From assembly GCA_041918675.1 (NCBI GenBank), contig JAYRVF010000006.1:62001-126000 (forward strand): a stretch of DNA of 64,000 nucleotides, in the 5' to 3' direction. Every line of letters starts with the position of its first letter. The first letter of the stretch is position 1. Positions 46,606 to 56,135 of this stretch are shown here, in pieces. The notes below the pieces were generated by a model. That model was given only the letters and a program-made list of their open reading frames with translations, did no database searches and was not told where the DNA came from. The translations under genes and the position numbers were made by a program. The stretch comes from SCUB01 sp041918675. GTDB lineage: Bacteria; Pseudomonadota; Alphaproteobacteria; Rhizobiales; Xanthobacteraceae.

Positions 46606-47652
46606 TCAGCGCCAGCCCACCCGATCGAAGATCGCCTGCGCTTCGGCCTGACGCTTGCCGAAAACGGTCACCGCGATCCCCGCCGCCTTGAACGACACAT
46701 CCGGGCCGTCCGTCAAGGCGGGCGCGCCCTCGCCGACCGCCGGATATTCGTTGTTCGCGGTGGCGAACAGGGTTTGCGCCGTCGCGCTCGTCAGGAACTG
46801 CAGAAACTTGACGGCGTTGTCGCGGTTGGGCGCGTTGACGGCGATGCCGCCGCCGGAAATATTCACATGCGTGCCATCGCCGGCCTGATCGGGAAAGCTG
46901 ATCGCGACCTTCTCGGTGATCGCCTTATCGGCCGCCTCGGCCGAACGGGCGATGCGGAGATAATAGTAGGTGTTGACCAGCGCGACCTCGCAAGCCCCCG
47001 CCGCGACCGCCTTGATCTGGTCGGTGTCGCCGCCCTGCGGCGGACGCGCCATATTGGCGACCACGCCTTGCGCCCAGGCCGCCGCCTTTTCCGCGCCCCA
47101 CGCCTCGATGAAGGCGGCAAGGATCGACTGGTTGTAGACATTGTCGGACGAGCGCACGCACAACTTGCCCTTGAAGCGCGGCTCGGCGAGCTGGGCGTAG
47201 GTCGCGACTTCCTCCGGCTTCAATTTGGCGCGGTCATAGGCGATCACGCGCGCGCGCCGCGAAAAGCCGAACCAGCGGCCACCCTTGTCGCGAAATTGCG
47301 CCGGCACCCGCGCTTCGATCAGCGGATCGGCGAGCGGCTGGAACAGGCCGGCCGCCTCGGCGCGCCACAGCGCGCCCGCGTCGGCCATGATGACGACGTC
47401 GGCCGGGCTTGCCTTGCCCTCCGCGCGCATGCGCTCGATCAAGAGATCGGGCTTGAGCTCAATGCGTTTGACGGCAACCCCCGTCCGCCGGGTGAACTCG
47501 TCATAGAGCTGTACGTCGGAATCGTAATGGCGCGCCGTGTAGATGTTGACGACGCCGCTCGCCGCGCCCTTCTCTTCGGCGTCGGCACGGGAGACAACAA
47601 GAAACGTCGCGGCGACGGCGACGAGGAGCGCGAACATTTTTCGTGATTGCAT
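46606..47652 (-). CDS. Ferric iron-binding periplasmic protein FbpA-like
   Basis: A 348-residue exported binding protein. The signal MFALLVAVAATFLVVSRADA is followed by GVVNIYTARHYDSDVQLYDEFTRRTG. ALVNTYYYLRIA holds the tandem tyrosines that bind Fe3+ in FbpA/FutA. RSSDNVYNQSILAAFIEAWG and VSFKAAGIAVTVFGKRQAEA are typical. It is the first gene of the leftward fbpABC unit. The ATG at 47652 gives a clean signal peptide; codons further upstream do not. Confidence 0.88.
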   Translation of the reverse strand: MQSRKMFALLVAVAATFLVVSRADAEEKGAASGVVNIYTARHYDSDVQLYDEFTRRTGVAVKRIELKPDLLIERMRAEGKASPADVVIMADAGALWRAEAAGLFQPLADPLIEARVPAQFRDKGGRWFGFSRRARVIAYDRAKLKPEEVATYAQLAEPRFKGKLCVRSSDNVYNQSILAAFIEAWGAEKAAAWAQGVVANMARPPQGGDTDQIKAVAAGACEVALVNTYYYLRIARSAEAADKAITEKVAISFPDQAGDGTHVNISGGGIAVNAPNRDNAVKFLQFLTSATAQTLFATANNEYPAVGEGAPALTDGPDVSFKAAGIAVTVFGKRQAEAQAIFDRVGWR

Positions 47653-48108
47653 GCGGCATTCCCCTTGGACCCTGCGCGCGGCGTCCGCGACAGGACGGTT
47701 CGTCGTTCCGGCCGGCTCACGCCGCGGCATCGCTGTTTCACCCAGGCGGGCCCGTGGAACGATCCGGAATAGGGCTCCGGTCGTCGCCAACCTCTGCTTT
47801 TGCGTATGATTTGCAAGACGTTTGATCAACAGCAATCACCCGGATTGAGAGCGATTCCAATCTGGGCCGCCGGCAGCGCCAGAGGCTTTTCCGCGCGATG
47901 CTGGGGAGAGAAGAAATAAAATATGTTATTTCAATATGTTACATTACATCTCGGCCTGATCGAGCTTTCCAGCACGACCCGCCCCGGGGCTTGTTCCCGC
48001 CTGCCGCACGCCGGCCGTTAGCCGGCTCGAGCGATATTTCGCGCGGACCCCACGATCTCTGCCCGGCCATGGGCGCACCGCGCGCGACCGGCCGGCGGCG
48101 CGCCCGCG
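47653..48108. other. AT-rich control region upstream of the fbpA-like gene
   Basis: A 456-base gap between two leftward genes. Most is ordinary GC-rich sequence, but 47911-47950 is strikingly AT-rich and carries a palindrome and direct repeats (annotated separately). No gene is supported. Confidence 0.5.
47913..47941. promoter_or_regulatory. Palindrome plus direct repeat, candidate iron operator
   Basis: GAAATAA-N6-TTATTTC (47913-47932) is a perfect 7-bp inverted repeat. AATATGTTA occurs at 47920-47928 and again at 47933-47941, 13 bases apart. The site is about 260 bases before the fbpA-like start in an AT-rich island. Fur, Irr or RirA control is plausible for an iron transporter, but the sequence does not match a consensus I can state with confidence. 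Confidence 0.45.
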
Positions 48109-49476
48109 TCACCGCGAATAGATGATGCTCGGCAGCCACAGCACGATCTGCGGGAACAGGATGCAAAGCCCGACGCCCAGCCATTGCAGCCCGATGAAGT
48201 TGATCGAGCTGCGGAAGATCGTCGCCATCGAGATTTCAGGCGGCGCCACGCTCTTGAGATAGAACAGCGAATAGCCGAACGGCGGGCTGAGAAACGCCAT
48301 CTGCATGTTGACCATGAAGATGACGCCGTACCACAGCGCCACGTCCTCGGTCCGCACGCCGGGCAGACCGAGCAGACCGTCCCACGGCAGGCCCTTCATG
48401 ATCGGCAGGAAGATCGGGACCGTCAGCAGCAGGATGCCGACCCAATCCAGGAACATGCCGAGCACGAAAAGGATCGCCATCATCAGGAGCAGAATGCCGT
48501 AAGGCGGCAGGCCCGTGCCCAGGATCAGTTCGGAAACGAAGGTCTGGCCGCCCTTGATGATGAAGAAGCCGACGAACATCGTCGCGCCGAAGAAGATCCA
48601 CATCACCATCGCGGTTGCCTTCAACGTGGCGATCGCGGCGTCATGGAGGTTGACCCAGTTCAACCGGTTATGAAGCGCCGACACGAACAGCGCGCCGAAG
48701 GTGCCGATGCCGGCGGCCTCGACCGGCGTGGCGACGCCGAGAAAGATCACGCCCAGCACCAGCATGATCAGGAGAATCGGCGCGATCGTGTTGCGCAGCA
48801 GGCGCAGCTTTTCGCGGCCGTCGACGCGTTCCTCGGGCGGCAGCGCCGGACCGAGGCTCGGGTTGATATGGCAGCGCACGAGGATGTAGCCGACATAGAG
48901 TCCCGACAGCAGCAGGCCCGGCAGGATCGAGCCGACCAGAAGCTCGCCGAGGGATTGCTGCGCCACCACCGCGTAGACGATCGCCATCACCGACGGCGGG
49001 ATGAGAATGCCGAGCGTTCCGCCCGACAGCAGCGCGCCGCAGGCCAGTTTCTGGTCATATCCGCGCTTGAGCATCGCCGGCAGCGCGATCATGCCCATGG
49101 TGACCTCGGTCGCGCCGACGACGCCGACCATCGCCGCCAGCAGCGTGCAGGCGATCACCGTCGCCGCCGCCAGGCCGCCCTTGAGCGCGCCCAGCCATTT
49201 GTAGATCGCGTCGAACAGCTCCTCGATGATCCCGGCCTTTTCCAGCAGCGCCGCCATGAAGATGAACAGCGGCACGGCGGAAAGCTGGTAGTCGGTCATG
49301 AACGGGAAGATGCGCGACGGCATCATATTGAGGATCGCCGGCGTCCCGAACACGAACAGGAAGATCGTGGCCAGGCTGCCGGTGCAGAACGCCATCGGCA
49401 GGCCGAGCATCAGCAACAGCGCGAGTGAGCCGAACAGCAGAACCGTCAGCCATGCGATATCGATCTCAAGTCCCAT
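48109..49476 (-). CDS. TRAP transporter large permease (DctM)
   Basis: A 455-residue inner-membrane protein with about 12 helices. GLPMAFCTGSLATIFLFVFG, LSAVPLFIFMAALLEKAGI, ATVIACTLLAAMVGVVGATEVTMGMIALPAMLKRGYDQKL and GILIPPSVMAIVY are TRAP DctM motifs. It couples solute uptake to a Na+ or H+ gradient with the small subunit and binding protein. It overlaps the small subunit gene by 11 bases. The group resembles the COG4664 mannitol/chloroaromatic type, so an organic acid is the likely class of substrate. Confidence 0.92.
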   Translation of the reverse strand: MGLEIDIAWLTVLLFGSLALLLMLGLPMAFCTGSLATIFLFVFGTPAILNMMPSRIFPFMTDYQLSAVPLFIFMAALLEKAGIIEELFDAIYKWLGALKGGLAAATVIACTLLAAMVGVVGATEVTMGMIALPAMLKRGYDQKLACGALLSGGTLGILIPPSVMAIVYAVVAQQSLGELLVGSILPGLLLSGLYVGYILVRCHINPSLGPALPPEERVDGREKLRLLRNTIAPILLIMLVLGVIFLGVATPVEAAGIGTFGALFVSALHNRLNWVNLHDAAIATLKATAMVMWIFFGATMFVGFFIIKGGQTFVSELILGTGLPPYGILLLMMAILFVLGMFLDWVGILLLTVPIFLPIMKGLPWDGLLGLPGVRTEDVALWYGVIFMVNMQMAFLSPPFGYSLFYLKSVAPPEISMATIFRSSINFIGLQWLGVGLCILFPQIVLWLPSIIYSR

Positions 49477-50596
49477 GGCCGGCGGTCCCTTGGCGCAGGA
49501 AATAGATGTCCTTCATCAGTTTCGACAGGCCCTGCAACACGATCAACGCCGCGCCGATCGGGATCGCGAGCTTCACCGGCCAATACTGCACGCCCCATTC
49601 GGTGAACGAGACCTCGTGATTGCCGATGGCGTCGAGCGCGAACCGCGCGCCGGTCCACAGCATTGTGATGGCGAAGATGAAGAAGAAGACCGATGTCACG
49701 ATGTCGGCGATCGCCTTGCCGCGCGGGGAAAACCGCGCGTAGAAAACGTCGACGCGGACGTGCTGGTCCTCGCGATAGGCGTAGGCGCCGGCGAGCATGT
49801 ATTGCATGCCGAACATCAGGAACATGCTCTCATGCACCCAATTGGTCGGCGAATTGAACAGGAAGCGCGCGATCACCTCGTAGTAGTAGACGAACACCGA
49901 GATGACGGCCCAATAGGCGACGAACTCGCCCACGCGGATGTTGAGCCACTCGATCTTGTCGGTGATCCGGGTATGAACGGCGAGAGTCGGGTCTTCGTGC
50001 GTGCCGGCCGGCGACACGAATTCCGGCGGCTCCGGTTCGCTCGGCAGCGCGCCCTGCGTGGAGGCGGCCGCGCGCGCGAGCCCCGGCAACAGCGCCGCGT
50101 CGATCAGCAGCATGGCGCCGAGCAGGATCGCGAGCCACCGCGCCAGGCTCCTGCGCGATTCCAGCTCGTGCTCCATTTCCGCGAAGGCCGCTTTCGCGTT
50201 GGCGACCTCCTGCTCGGCCTGCTTCAGCCGTTCGGCCGCGGCCGGAGCCAGCGTCTGGTCAGCGCCCGGACGCAGACGGTTGGCGTCGCGCTGCACGGAT
50301 TCCACCGCCGCGCGCGTGCGCGAAACGTCCTCGCGCGAGTCGCGGATCTGATCGTTGACGAACAGAATGCCGAGGAAGACGGGAATGAAGATCAAACCCC
50401 AGGCGCTGCGCAGATAGAACCGGTGCAGGCCGCCAAAGCCGGCGAAGAGCCAGAACATATAGGCGATGACCAGCGACGGGCCGCGTGGCGCGCCGCGCGT
50501 CTTCTGGCGATTGAGCATGAACCAGGCGATGAACGGAAATACGATCAACGCGCCCCAATAAAGCCAATGGGGCAGGACGAATTGAAGACTTGGCAT
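49466..50596 (-). CDS. TRAP small permease (DctQ) with extra TM2-like and coiled-coil N-terminus
   Basis: A 376-residue protein about twice the usual DctQ length. Residues about 1-80 hold membrane segments with FAGFGGLHRFYLRSAWG, resembling the TM2 domain. About 85-155 form a charged helical stretch (DSREDVSRTRAAVESV, RLKQAEQEVANAKAAFAEMEHELESRR), likely coiled coil. A further helix follows, and the DctQ part proper starts near 215: WLNIRVGEFVAYWAVISVFVYYYEVIARFLFNSPTNWVHE and FGMQYMLAGAYAYREDQHVRVDVFYAR. The extension is not needed for the family's transport role; its purpose is unknown. Confidence 0.85.
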   Translation of the reverse strand: MPSLQFVLPHWLYWGALIVFPFIAWFMLNRQKTRGAPRGPSLVIAYMFWLFAGFGGLHRFYLRSAWGLIFIPVFLGILFVNDQIRDSREDVSRTRAAVESVQRDANRLRPGADQTLAPAAAERLKQAEQEVANAKAAFAEMEHELESRRSLARWLAILLGAMLLIDAALLPGLARAAASTQGALPSEPEPPEFVSPAGTHEDPTLAVHTRITDKIEWLNIRVGEFVAYWAVISVFVYYYEVIARFLFNSPTNWVHESMFLMFGMQYMLAGAYAYREDQHVRVDVFYARFSPRGKAIADIVTSVFFFIFAITMLWTGARFALDAIGNHEVSFTEWGVQYWPVKLAIPIGAALIVLQGLSKLMKDIYFLRQGTAGHGT

Positions 50597-50685
50597 GTGG
50601 ATCCCGATTTTGCCTCGCCCTCGTCCGCGCGAGGGAGCGTCGCGACGACGCTCCCTCGGCCGGCGGAGATCGGCGCGGTTCGATT

Positions 50686-51804
50686 CTAGAGATCGATCTT
50701 CAGGCCCTGATACATGGAGGGCTCGACGTAACCCAGCGTCGGCGATTCCATCAATTCGAGCTGCAACTTGAAGGTTCGCGCCGCGTCCTTGTCCTTGTTG
50801 GCCCAGCGGAACCAGATCGGAACGGCGACGCGCTGGAACTTTTCAAGGTCCTCGATCGGAAGGCGGTTGATCTCGGTGCCGTTCTTCTCGAACTTGCCCC
50901 ACGCCTCGATGTCGGCCTTCTGGATCGCGGCGTGGTGGACGCGCGAATAGACCTCGACCTCGTCCTCCACCCATTGCTTCATTCTCGGCGACAGCTTGTT
51001 CCAATGCGCCATGCCGACGCAGAAATCCATCAAGTCGACCGGCTGATAGACCGACTCGAGGCCGCGCGGTCCCATCCAGATGTACTTCGTCACCTGCTGG
51101 AAGCCGAGATCCCAGTTGACCGCCGGGCCGGTGTAATCGGCCGCTTCGATGGTGCCCTTCTCCAGCGCCGAGAACACCTCGCCGCCGGGCAGCAGCGTCG
51201 TCTTGGCGCCGATCGCGGCGAAGCCTTCGGCGATCATGCCGCCGGGCACGCGCAGCTTGAGATCCTTGAAGTCCTCGATCGAGCGGATCGGCTTCTTGGA
51301 GTGAACGATGTTCGGGCCGTGGTGGATGCGCCCGACATAGAACAGGCCCTGCTTGGCGAAGATCTCGCGCGCGACCTGAAGCCCGCCCTTCGAATAGAAG
51401 AAGATGTCCCACTCGTGCGGATAGCGCAGGCCCATGAGATAGGACGACAAAAACGCCGTCGCCGGCACCTTGCCTGCCCAGTACAGCGTGAACGAGTTCA
51501 TCGCCTCGAGAACGCCGTTCTTGACGCCGTCGATCAATTCGAAATCGCCGACGACCTCCTTGGCCGCGAACGGCTTGAATTCGAGCTCGCCGCCGGACTT
51601 CTCCTTGATCGAATTGCACCACTCCTTGAAGGTCGCCAGGCCCACGCCCGCCGGCCAGGACGTCTGCACCTTCCAGGTCGTCGTCTGCGCGGCCATCGCA
51701 TTGCCGATGAAGGGCGAGGCGACCGTGGCGGCTCCCGCGGCGGCACCGAGCTTGAGCACTTGGCGTCGACTTGACGTGCCGTCGACCGCATTCGTTCGTC
51801 GCAT
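50686..51804 (-). CDS. TRAP substrate-binding protein DctP (TakP/FcbT1-like)
   Basis: A 372-residue periplasmic binding protein with a Tat signal (SSRRQVLKLGAAAGAATVASP). KVQTSWPAGVGLATFKEWCNSIKEKSGGELEFKPFAAKEVV, KDLKLRVPGGMIAEGFAAIGAKTTLLPGGEVFSALEKGTIEAADYTGP and NWDLGFQQVTKYIWM resemble COG4663 proteins that bind keto acids or aromatic acids. The ATG at 51804 follows AGGGAGGAAGTC. It is the first gene of the leftward dctPQM unit, 89 bases ahead of the small subunit gene. Confidence 0.9.
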   Translation of the reverse strand: MRRTNAVDGTSSRRQVLKLGAAAGAATVASPFIGNAMAAQTTTWKVQTSWPAGVGLATFKEWCNSIKEKSGGELEFKPFAAKEVVGDFELIDGVKNGVLEAMNSFTLYWAGKVPATAFLSSYLMGLRYPHEWDIFFYSKGGLQVAREIFAKQGLFYVGRIHHGPNIVHSKKPIRSIEDFKDLKLRVPGGMIAEGFAAIGAKTTLLPGGEVFSALEKGTIEAADYTGPAVNWDLGFQQVTKYIWMGPRGLESVYQPVDLMDFCVGMAHWNKLSPRMKQWVEDEVEVYSRVHHAAIQKADIEAWGKFEKNGTEINRLPIEDLEKFQRVAVPIWFRWANKDKDAARTFKLQLELMESPTLGYVEPSMYQGLKIDL

Positions 51805-52273
51805 GACTTCCTCCCTGATGTGATCAGACGACGGGGCGGACAAATCCCATCGTTTCTCCCGGCCTTGGTTTGGCGCTCGTCGCGCTTCTTGGCCTTCGTG
51901 GCTCGCGGTGGCCACGGGCGGCCCTTCTTCATCAGCGCGCGAAATTCGCCGCGCGCTTGGTGACGACATGGCGAGATGACCTCCGCGCTCGTTCCATGGC
52001 GGACGGATGCTAGTAGGAAACCCAACCGAAACACAAGGCGGACAAAAGCATGGGTCGATCGCCGGCGACGTTCGGTCGTCGTTCGCGCGGCCGGCGTGTT
52101 TTGCGTTGCGAAGAATGGTGCGACACAGCAATCGCCGATCGCCCGCGTCACCGCGCGAGTAACGCGCGCAGGTAACGGGCTCCGCCGTGCTCATGGTCTC
52201 GCGCGCCGAGCCTTTTCAACCGCGGGGCGCCCCGCCTTCGTGTCCGAAACAGGCGACATCGCGATCCGGCGGA
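51805..52273. other. Gap between the TRAP and acyl-CoA ligase genes
   Basis: A 469-base region upstream of dctP and downstream of the liv-ligase operon. It must hold the TRAP promoter and the operon end, but I recognise no terminator, operator or gene. Confidence 0.35.
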
Positions 52274-54097
52274 TCAGGCGTAGAGATCCTCGATCTCGCG
52301 GGCATATTTCGCCACGATATTGGCGCGGCGAACCTTCATCGTCGCGGTGACCTCGTCATCGTCGTGATCGAGTTCTTTGGTCAGCACGTGGAAGCGGCGG
52401 ATATGGGCGACCTGCGCGAGCTGAGCGTTCGCGGCCGCGATCTCGTTCTCCAGCAGCTCGCGCACCATTGCGTTCTCGGCGATACTTCTGAAGTTGGTGA
52501 AGGCGATGCGGTTTTCCTCCGCCCACCGCGCCACGATGTCGAAGTCGAGCTGGATCAGCGCGGAGACGTATTTGCGCGCCTCGCCGATGACGACGCATTC
52601 CTTGATGTAGGGACTTGCCTTGACGGCGTTCTCGATTTCCGACGGGCTCAAATTCTTGCCGCCGGCGGTGATCATGATGTCCTTCATGCGGTCGACGATT
52701 CGGACATCGCCGTCGGTCATCTCCACCACGTCGCCGGTGTAAAGCCAGCCGTCGCGGATCGTCGCGCGCGTGACCTCCTCGTTGCGATAGTAGCCGGCGA
52801 ACACGATGTCGCCGCGCACCTTGAGCTCACCATGATCGCCGAGCGCGAGCTCGACGCCGGCGCAGGCCGACCCGACGCTGCCCGGCCGCGGGACATCGCC
52901 GAGCCGCTGGCCGGTGCACATGCCGCTCGTCTCGGTCAGACCGTAGACCTCGATCAGCGGAACGCCGATCGCGCGGAAGAAGCGCACGATGCGCGGGGAG
53001 ATCGGCGCCGCGCCGGTCATCGCCACGCGCGCGCGCCTGAGGCCGATGTAATTCTGCAGCGCGCGGAACATCACCATATAGCAGAGCGCGAACGTCGCGC
53101 GCTGGCGCAACGAGCGCGCCGCCTTCGGCGTCTCGGCGAAGGGCTCGCACGCGGCATAGGCCCGCTCGAACAGCCAGCGGCGCGCGCCTCCGGCCTCGGT
53201 CAGCTTGATGCTGATCGAAGCGTGCAGCTTTTCCCAGATGCGCGGCACGCCGAGAAAGGTCGTCGGCGCCACCTCGCGCAAATCCTCCTGCACGGTGCGG
53301 ATCGACTCGCCGAAATTCACCGTCGAGCCGAGATAGATCGGCGCCATCACCGTCACCATCTGCTCGGCGACGTGGCACAGCGGCAGATACGACAGATGGG
53401 TGTCGGCGGCGGTCAGCGAGAGCCGTTCGCCGACGGCGATCGCCTCGGCGCGCAGATTGCGATAGGTCAGCATCGCGCCCTTCGGCCGGCCGGTCGAGCC
53501 GGAGGTGTAGACCATCAGCCCGACATCGGCGAGGCGCTGGCGGGCGAGAATATCGTCGATCAGCCCCGGTCGCGCGGCCGCCTCGGCGCGGCCGATCTCC
53601 TCGATCGCGGCGAAGGAGCGCACGCGTTCGGCCGAATATTGCCGCAGGCCCTTGGTTTCCATGACCACGATCTGGCGCAAGCGCGGCAGCTCGTCGAGGC
53701 GATCGAGCACCTTGTCGACCTGCTCCTGGTCCTGGCAGACGACGACCTCGGCCTCGGCGTGGGCGAGGACATAGGCGACTTCATTGGCCGGGCTGGTGGG
53801 ATAGACGCCAACCGTGACCGCGCCGATCATGCCGGCGCCGAGCTGGGTCAGCACCCATTCGAAGCGATTCTCCGAAAGCACCGCGACGTGGCCGCCCTCC
53901 GGCACGCCGAGCGCATGCAGGCCGCGACCGACATGGGCCGCCCGCGCGGCGTAGGTCTCCCAATCAAAGGGCCGCCAGATGCCGAAATCCTTCTGCCGCA
54001 CCGCGACGCGGCGCGGCGCGCGCCGCGCGTGGTCGCGCAGCATTTGCGGCAAGGTCAATTCGGGGAAGACGGGGATGCTCACGCCGCTCACCTTCAC
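52274..54097 (-). CDS. AMP-forming long-chain acyl-CoA synthetase family protein
   Basis: A 607-residue adenylating enzyme that makes acyl-CoA from an acid, ATP and CoA. Motifs: P-loop MVYTSGSTGRPKGAMLTYRN, EVYGLTETSGMCTGQ, DGWLYTGDVVEM and the C-terminal hinge and lysine region GGKNLSPSEIENAVK. The long form (COG1022-like) ends with DDDEVTATMKVRRANIVAKY. It overlaps livF by 4 bases and closes the seven-gene operon, so it probably activates what the Liv system imports. Confidence 0.92.
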   Translation of the reverse strand: MKVSGVSIPVFPELTLPQMLRDHARRAPRRVAVRQKDFGIWRPFDWETYAARAAHVGRGLHALGVPEGGHVAVLSENRFEWVLTQLGAGMIGAVTVGVYPTSPANEVAYVLAHAEAEVVVCQDQEQVDKVLDRLDELPRLRQIVVMETKGLRQYSAERVRSFAAIEEIGRAEAAARPGLIDDILARQRLADVGLMVYTSGSTGRPKGAMLTYRNLRAEAIAVGERLSLTAADTHLSYLPLCHVAEQMVTVMAPIYLGSTVNFGESIRTVQEDLREVAPTTFLGVPRIWEKLHASISIKLTEAGGARRWLFERAYAACEPFAETPKAARSLRQRATFALCYMVMFRALQNYIGLRRARVAMTGAAPISPRIVRFFRAIGVPLIEVYGLTETSGMCTGQRLGDVPRPGSVGSACAGVELALGDHGELKVRGDIVFAGYYRNEEVTRATIRDGWLYTGDVVEMTDGDVRIVDRMKDIMITAGGKNLSPSEIENAVKASPYIKECVVIGEARKYVSALIQLDFDIVARWAEENRIAFTNFRSIAENAMVRELLENEIAAANAQLAQVAHIRRFHVLTKELDHDDDEVTATMKVRRANIVAKYAREIEDLYA

Positions 54098-54906
54098 GAC
54101 AGCCAGCGCTTGCGCCGCTTGTAATGCTTGATGTCGCGGTAGCTTCGCGTCGCCCCCGCCGCCGCGCCCATGCCGAGATAGAACTCGCGCACGTCCCGGT
54201 CGCGCGTCAGCCGTTCGGTCGGCCCGTCGATGACGACGCGGCCGGTCTCCATGATGTAGCCGTAGCCCGCCACCACGAACGCGACGGCGGCGTTCTGTTC
54301 CACCAGCAGCATCGACACGCCCTGCTCGCGGTTGATGCGCGCGATGATGGTGAAGATCTCCTCGACGAGCTGCGGCGACAGGCCAAGCGATGGCTCGTCG
54401 AGCAGCATCAGCTTCGGCCGCGCGATCAACGCGCGCCCGATCGCGAGCATCTGCTGCTCGCCGCCGGAAAGGTGTCCGGCGCGGACGGCGCGGCGCTCGC
54501 GAAGGCGCGGGAAATACTGATAGACGAGGTCGAAGTCCGTGGGCCCCGCCCGCCGTCCCTTCAGCGCGAAGGTCGCCGCGACGAGGTTTTCCTCCACCGT
54601 CAGATCCTCGAAGACGCGCCGGCCCTCCATGACGTGAAACAGGCCGCGCCGCACCAGCCGATGCGGCGCGAGCGCGGCGATGTCGTCGCCGTCGAAATGG
54701 ATCGCGCCGGCCGACACCGCCCCGTCCTCGATCGCCAGAAGGTTCGACACCGCCTTCAGCGTCGTCGATTTGCCGGCGCCATTGGAGCCGAGGAGCGCGA
54801 CCACCTGGCCGCGCTCCACCCGCAACGACAAGCCGCGCAACACCTGGACGGTCTTGTTATAGACCACCTCGATGTTGTTGATAGCCAGGATGGCGCCGTC
54901 GGCCAT
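54094..54906 (-). CDS. livF: Branched-chain amino acid-type ABC transporter ATPase LivF
   Basis: A 270-residue ATPase. Walker A is in LLGSNGAGKSTTLKAVS, the signature is LSGGEQQMLAIGRAL, Walker B is LMLLDEPSLGL, and the H-loop follows VSMLLVEQNAAVAF. IDGPTERLTRDRDVREFYLGMG is typical of LivF. The C-terminal extension (SYRDIKHYKRRKRWLS) is longer than in E. coli LivF and is seen in versions linked to acyl-CoA ligases. It is 18 bases from livK. Confidence 0.92.
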   Translation of the reverse strand: MADGAILAINNIEVVYNKTVQVLRGLSLRVERGQVVALLGSNGAGKSTTLKAVSNLLAIEDGAVSAGAIHFDGDDIAALAPHRLVRRGLFHVMEGRRVFEDLTVEENLVAATFALKGRRAGPTDFDLVYQYFPRLRERRAVRAGHLSGGEQQMLAIGRALIARPKLMLLDEPSLGLSPQLVEEIFTIIARINREQGVSMLLVEQNAAVAFVVAGYGYIMETGRVVIDGPTERLTRDRDVREFYLGMGAAAGATRSYRDIKHYKRRKRWLS

Positions 54907-54924
54907 GATGACGTCGTCCGTCCG

Positions 54925-56115
54925 TCACTTCTCCAGCCGGATCCAGTCCGACGCCGGCTGCATGCGCTTGGCCGCCGCGCTGAATTGATAGACGCGCCCG
55001 ACCGGGATGGAGTTGCCGGCGATGGTGATCGGAACGCCGATCAGGCCGCCGGTGTCGAAATCCTTGATCGAGTTGAGCGCGGCCTTGAGATTGGCGGCGG
55101 TCAATTCCTTCTTGGCCTCCAGCGTGCGCTTGGCCGATTCCACGAACAGCATCGCGGTGAGGAAGCCCTGCAGATAGGCGGTCGACTGGTATTGCGGATG
55201 CAGCGCGCGGATCTTGTCGAGCATCGGCGATTTGCCGTCGGTGTCGAAATAATAGCGGTACGGCATCACGCCCATGAAGCCGTCGGCGACCTCGCCCACT
55301 TTTTCCCAAATGCTGTTGTCCATCGACCAGAACGTGCCCATGAACTTGGTCTTGAGGCCGAGCTGCTTGGCCTGGTTCATGAACTCGGGCAGCGGCGCGA
55401 GCACGTAGCCGTGAAAGATCGCGTAGTCGGGATTGGCGCGACGCAGCTTCAGGACCTCGGTCGACACGTCGACCGAGCCGGGCGGCGTCACGATCTTCTC
55501 CACCACTTCGAGGCCGAGCGCCTTGGCGCGCGCCTCGGACGGGCCGATCGGATCGCGGCCGAATTCGGTGTCGGAGTTGACGAAGGCGATCTTCGCGCCG
55601 GGGCTGGTCTTGGCGATGTAGGAAAGCAGGATGCCGAACATGTCGGTGTAGTTCGGGCCGGCCATGAACTGCGCCGGATAGGCCGCCGGATTGTCGAGCT
55701 CGGTGGCGAAGGAGGCCCCCGCCATCATGATCGTGCCGCGGCGAACGAGCTCGGCGTTGATCGTCTTGGAGAAGCCGGTGGAGTCGCCGTAATAGAGCGA
55801 GACGTTTTCCTGGCTGACGATCTTGTTGAAGGCGGCGACCGAGGCGTCGACCTTGTAGCCGGTGTCCTCGAACACGTATTTGATCTTGCGCCCGGCGATG
55901 CCGCCGGCGTCGTTGACGATCTTGACGTAATCCTGGATGCCGTTGTTGATGCCGACGCCGGCGAAGGCGAAGACGCCGGTCATCGGGATCGATCCGCCGA
56001 TGACGACATCATCGGCCGCGCGCGCCGCGGCCGCGGCGAGCCCCACGCCGAGGGCGAGCGACAGGCCGAGCGCGAGGCGCCGCGTCGACCGTGGCCGGAT
56101 GGAATTGTTCAGCAT
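54925..56115 (-). CDS. Branched-chain amino acid-type substrate-binding protein LivK
   Basis: A 396-residue type I periplasmic binding protein. A signal (RRLALGLSLALGVGLAAAAARA) is followed by DDVVIGGSIPMTGVFAFAGVGINNGIQDYVKIVNDAGGIAGRKIKYVFEDTGY. GDSTGFSKTINAELVRRGTIMM and SPGAKIAFVNSDTEFGRDP are typical. Relatives bind branched-chain amino acids, amides, urea or aromatic acids, so substrate is open. The ATG at 56115 follows GGAGGAAACCAAG; a longer frame runs into livM and is unlikely. Confidence 0.9.
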   Translation of the reverse strand: MLNNSIRPRSTRRLALGLSLALGVGLAAAAARAADDVVIGGSIPMTGVFAFAGVGINNGIQDYVKIVNDAGGIAGRKIKYVFEDTGYKVDASVAAFNKIVSQENVSLYYGDSTGFSKTINAELVRRGTIMMAGASFATELDNPAAYPAQFMAGPNYTDMFGILLSYIAKTSPGAKIAFVNSDTEFGRDPIGPSEARAKALGLEVVEKIVTPPGSVDVSTEVLKLRRANPDYAIFHGYVLAPLPEFMNQAKQLGLKTKFMGTFWSMDNSIWEKVGEVADGFMGVMPYRYYFDTDGKSPMLDKIRALHPQYQSTAYLQGFLTAMLFVESAKRTLEAKKELTAANLKAALNSIKDFDTGGLIGVPITIAGNSIPVGRVYQFSAAAKRMQPASDWIRLEK

Positions 56116-56135
56116 CTTGGTTTCCTCCGTGATTG

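Noticed and set aside
50677..50686. T-loop-like sequence GGTTCGATTC suggesting a tRNA
   Set aside because: No acceptor stem, anticodon arm or D arm could be paired around it; it lies just after the dctP stop by chance.
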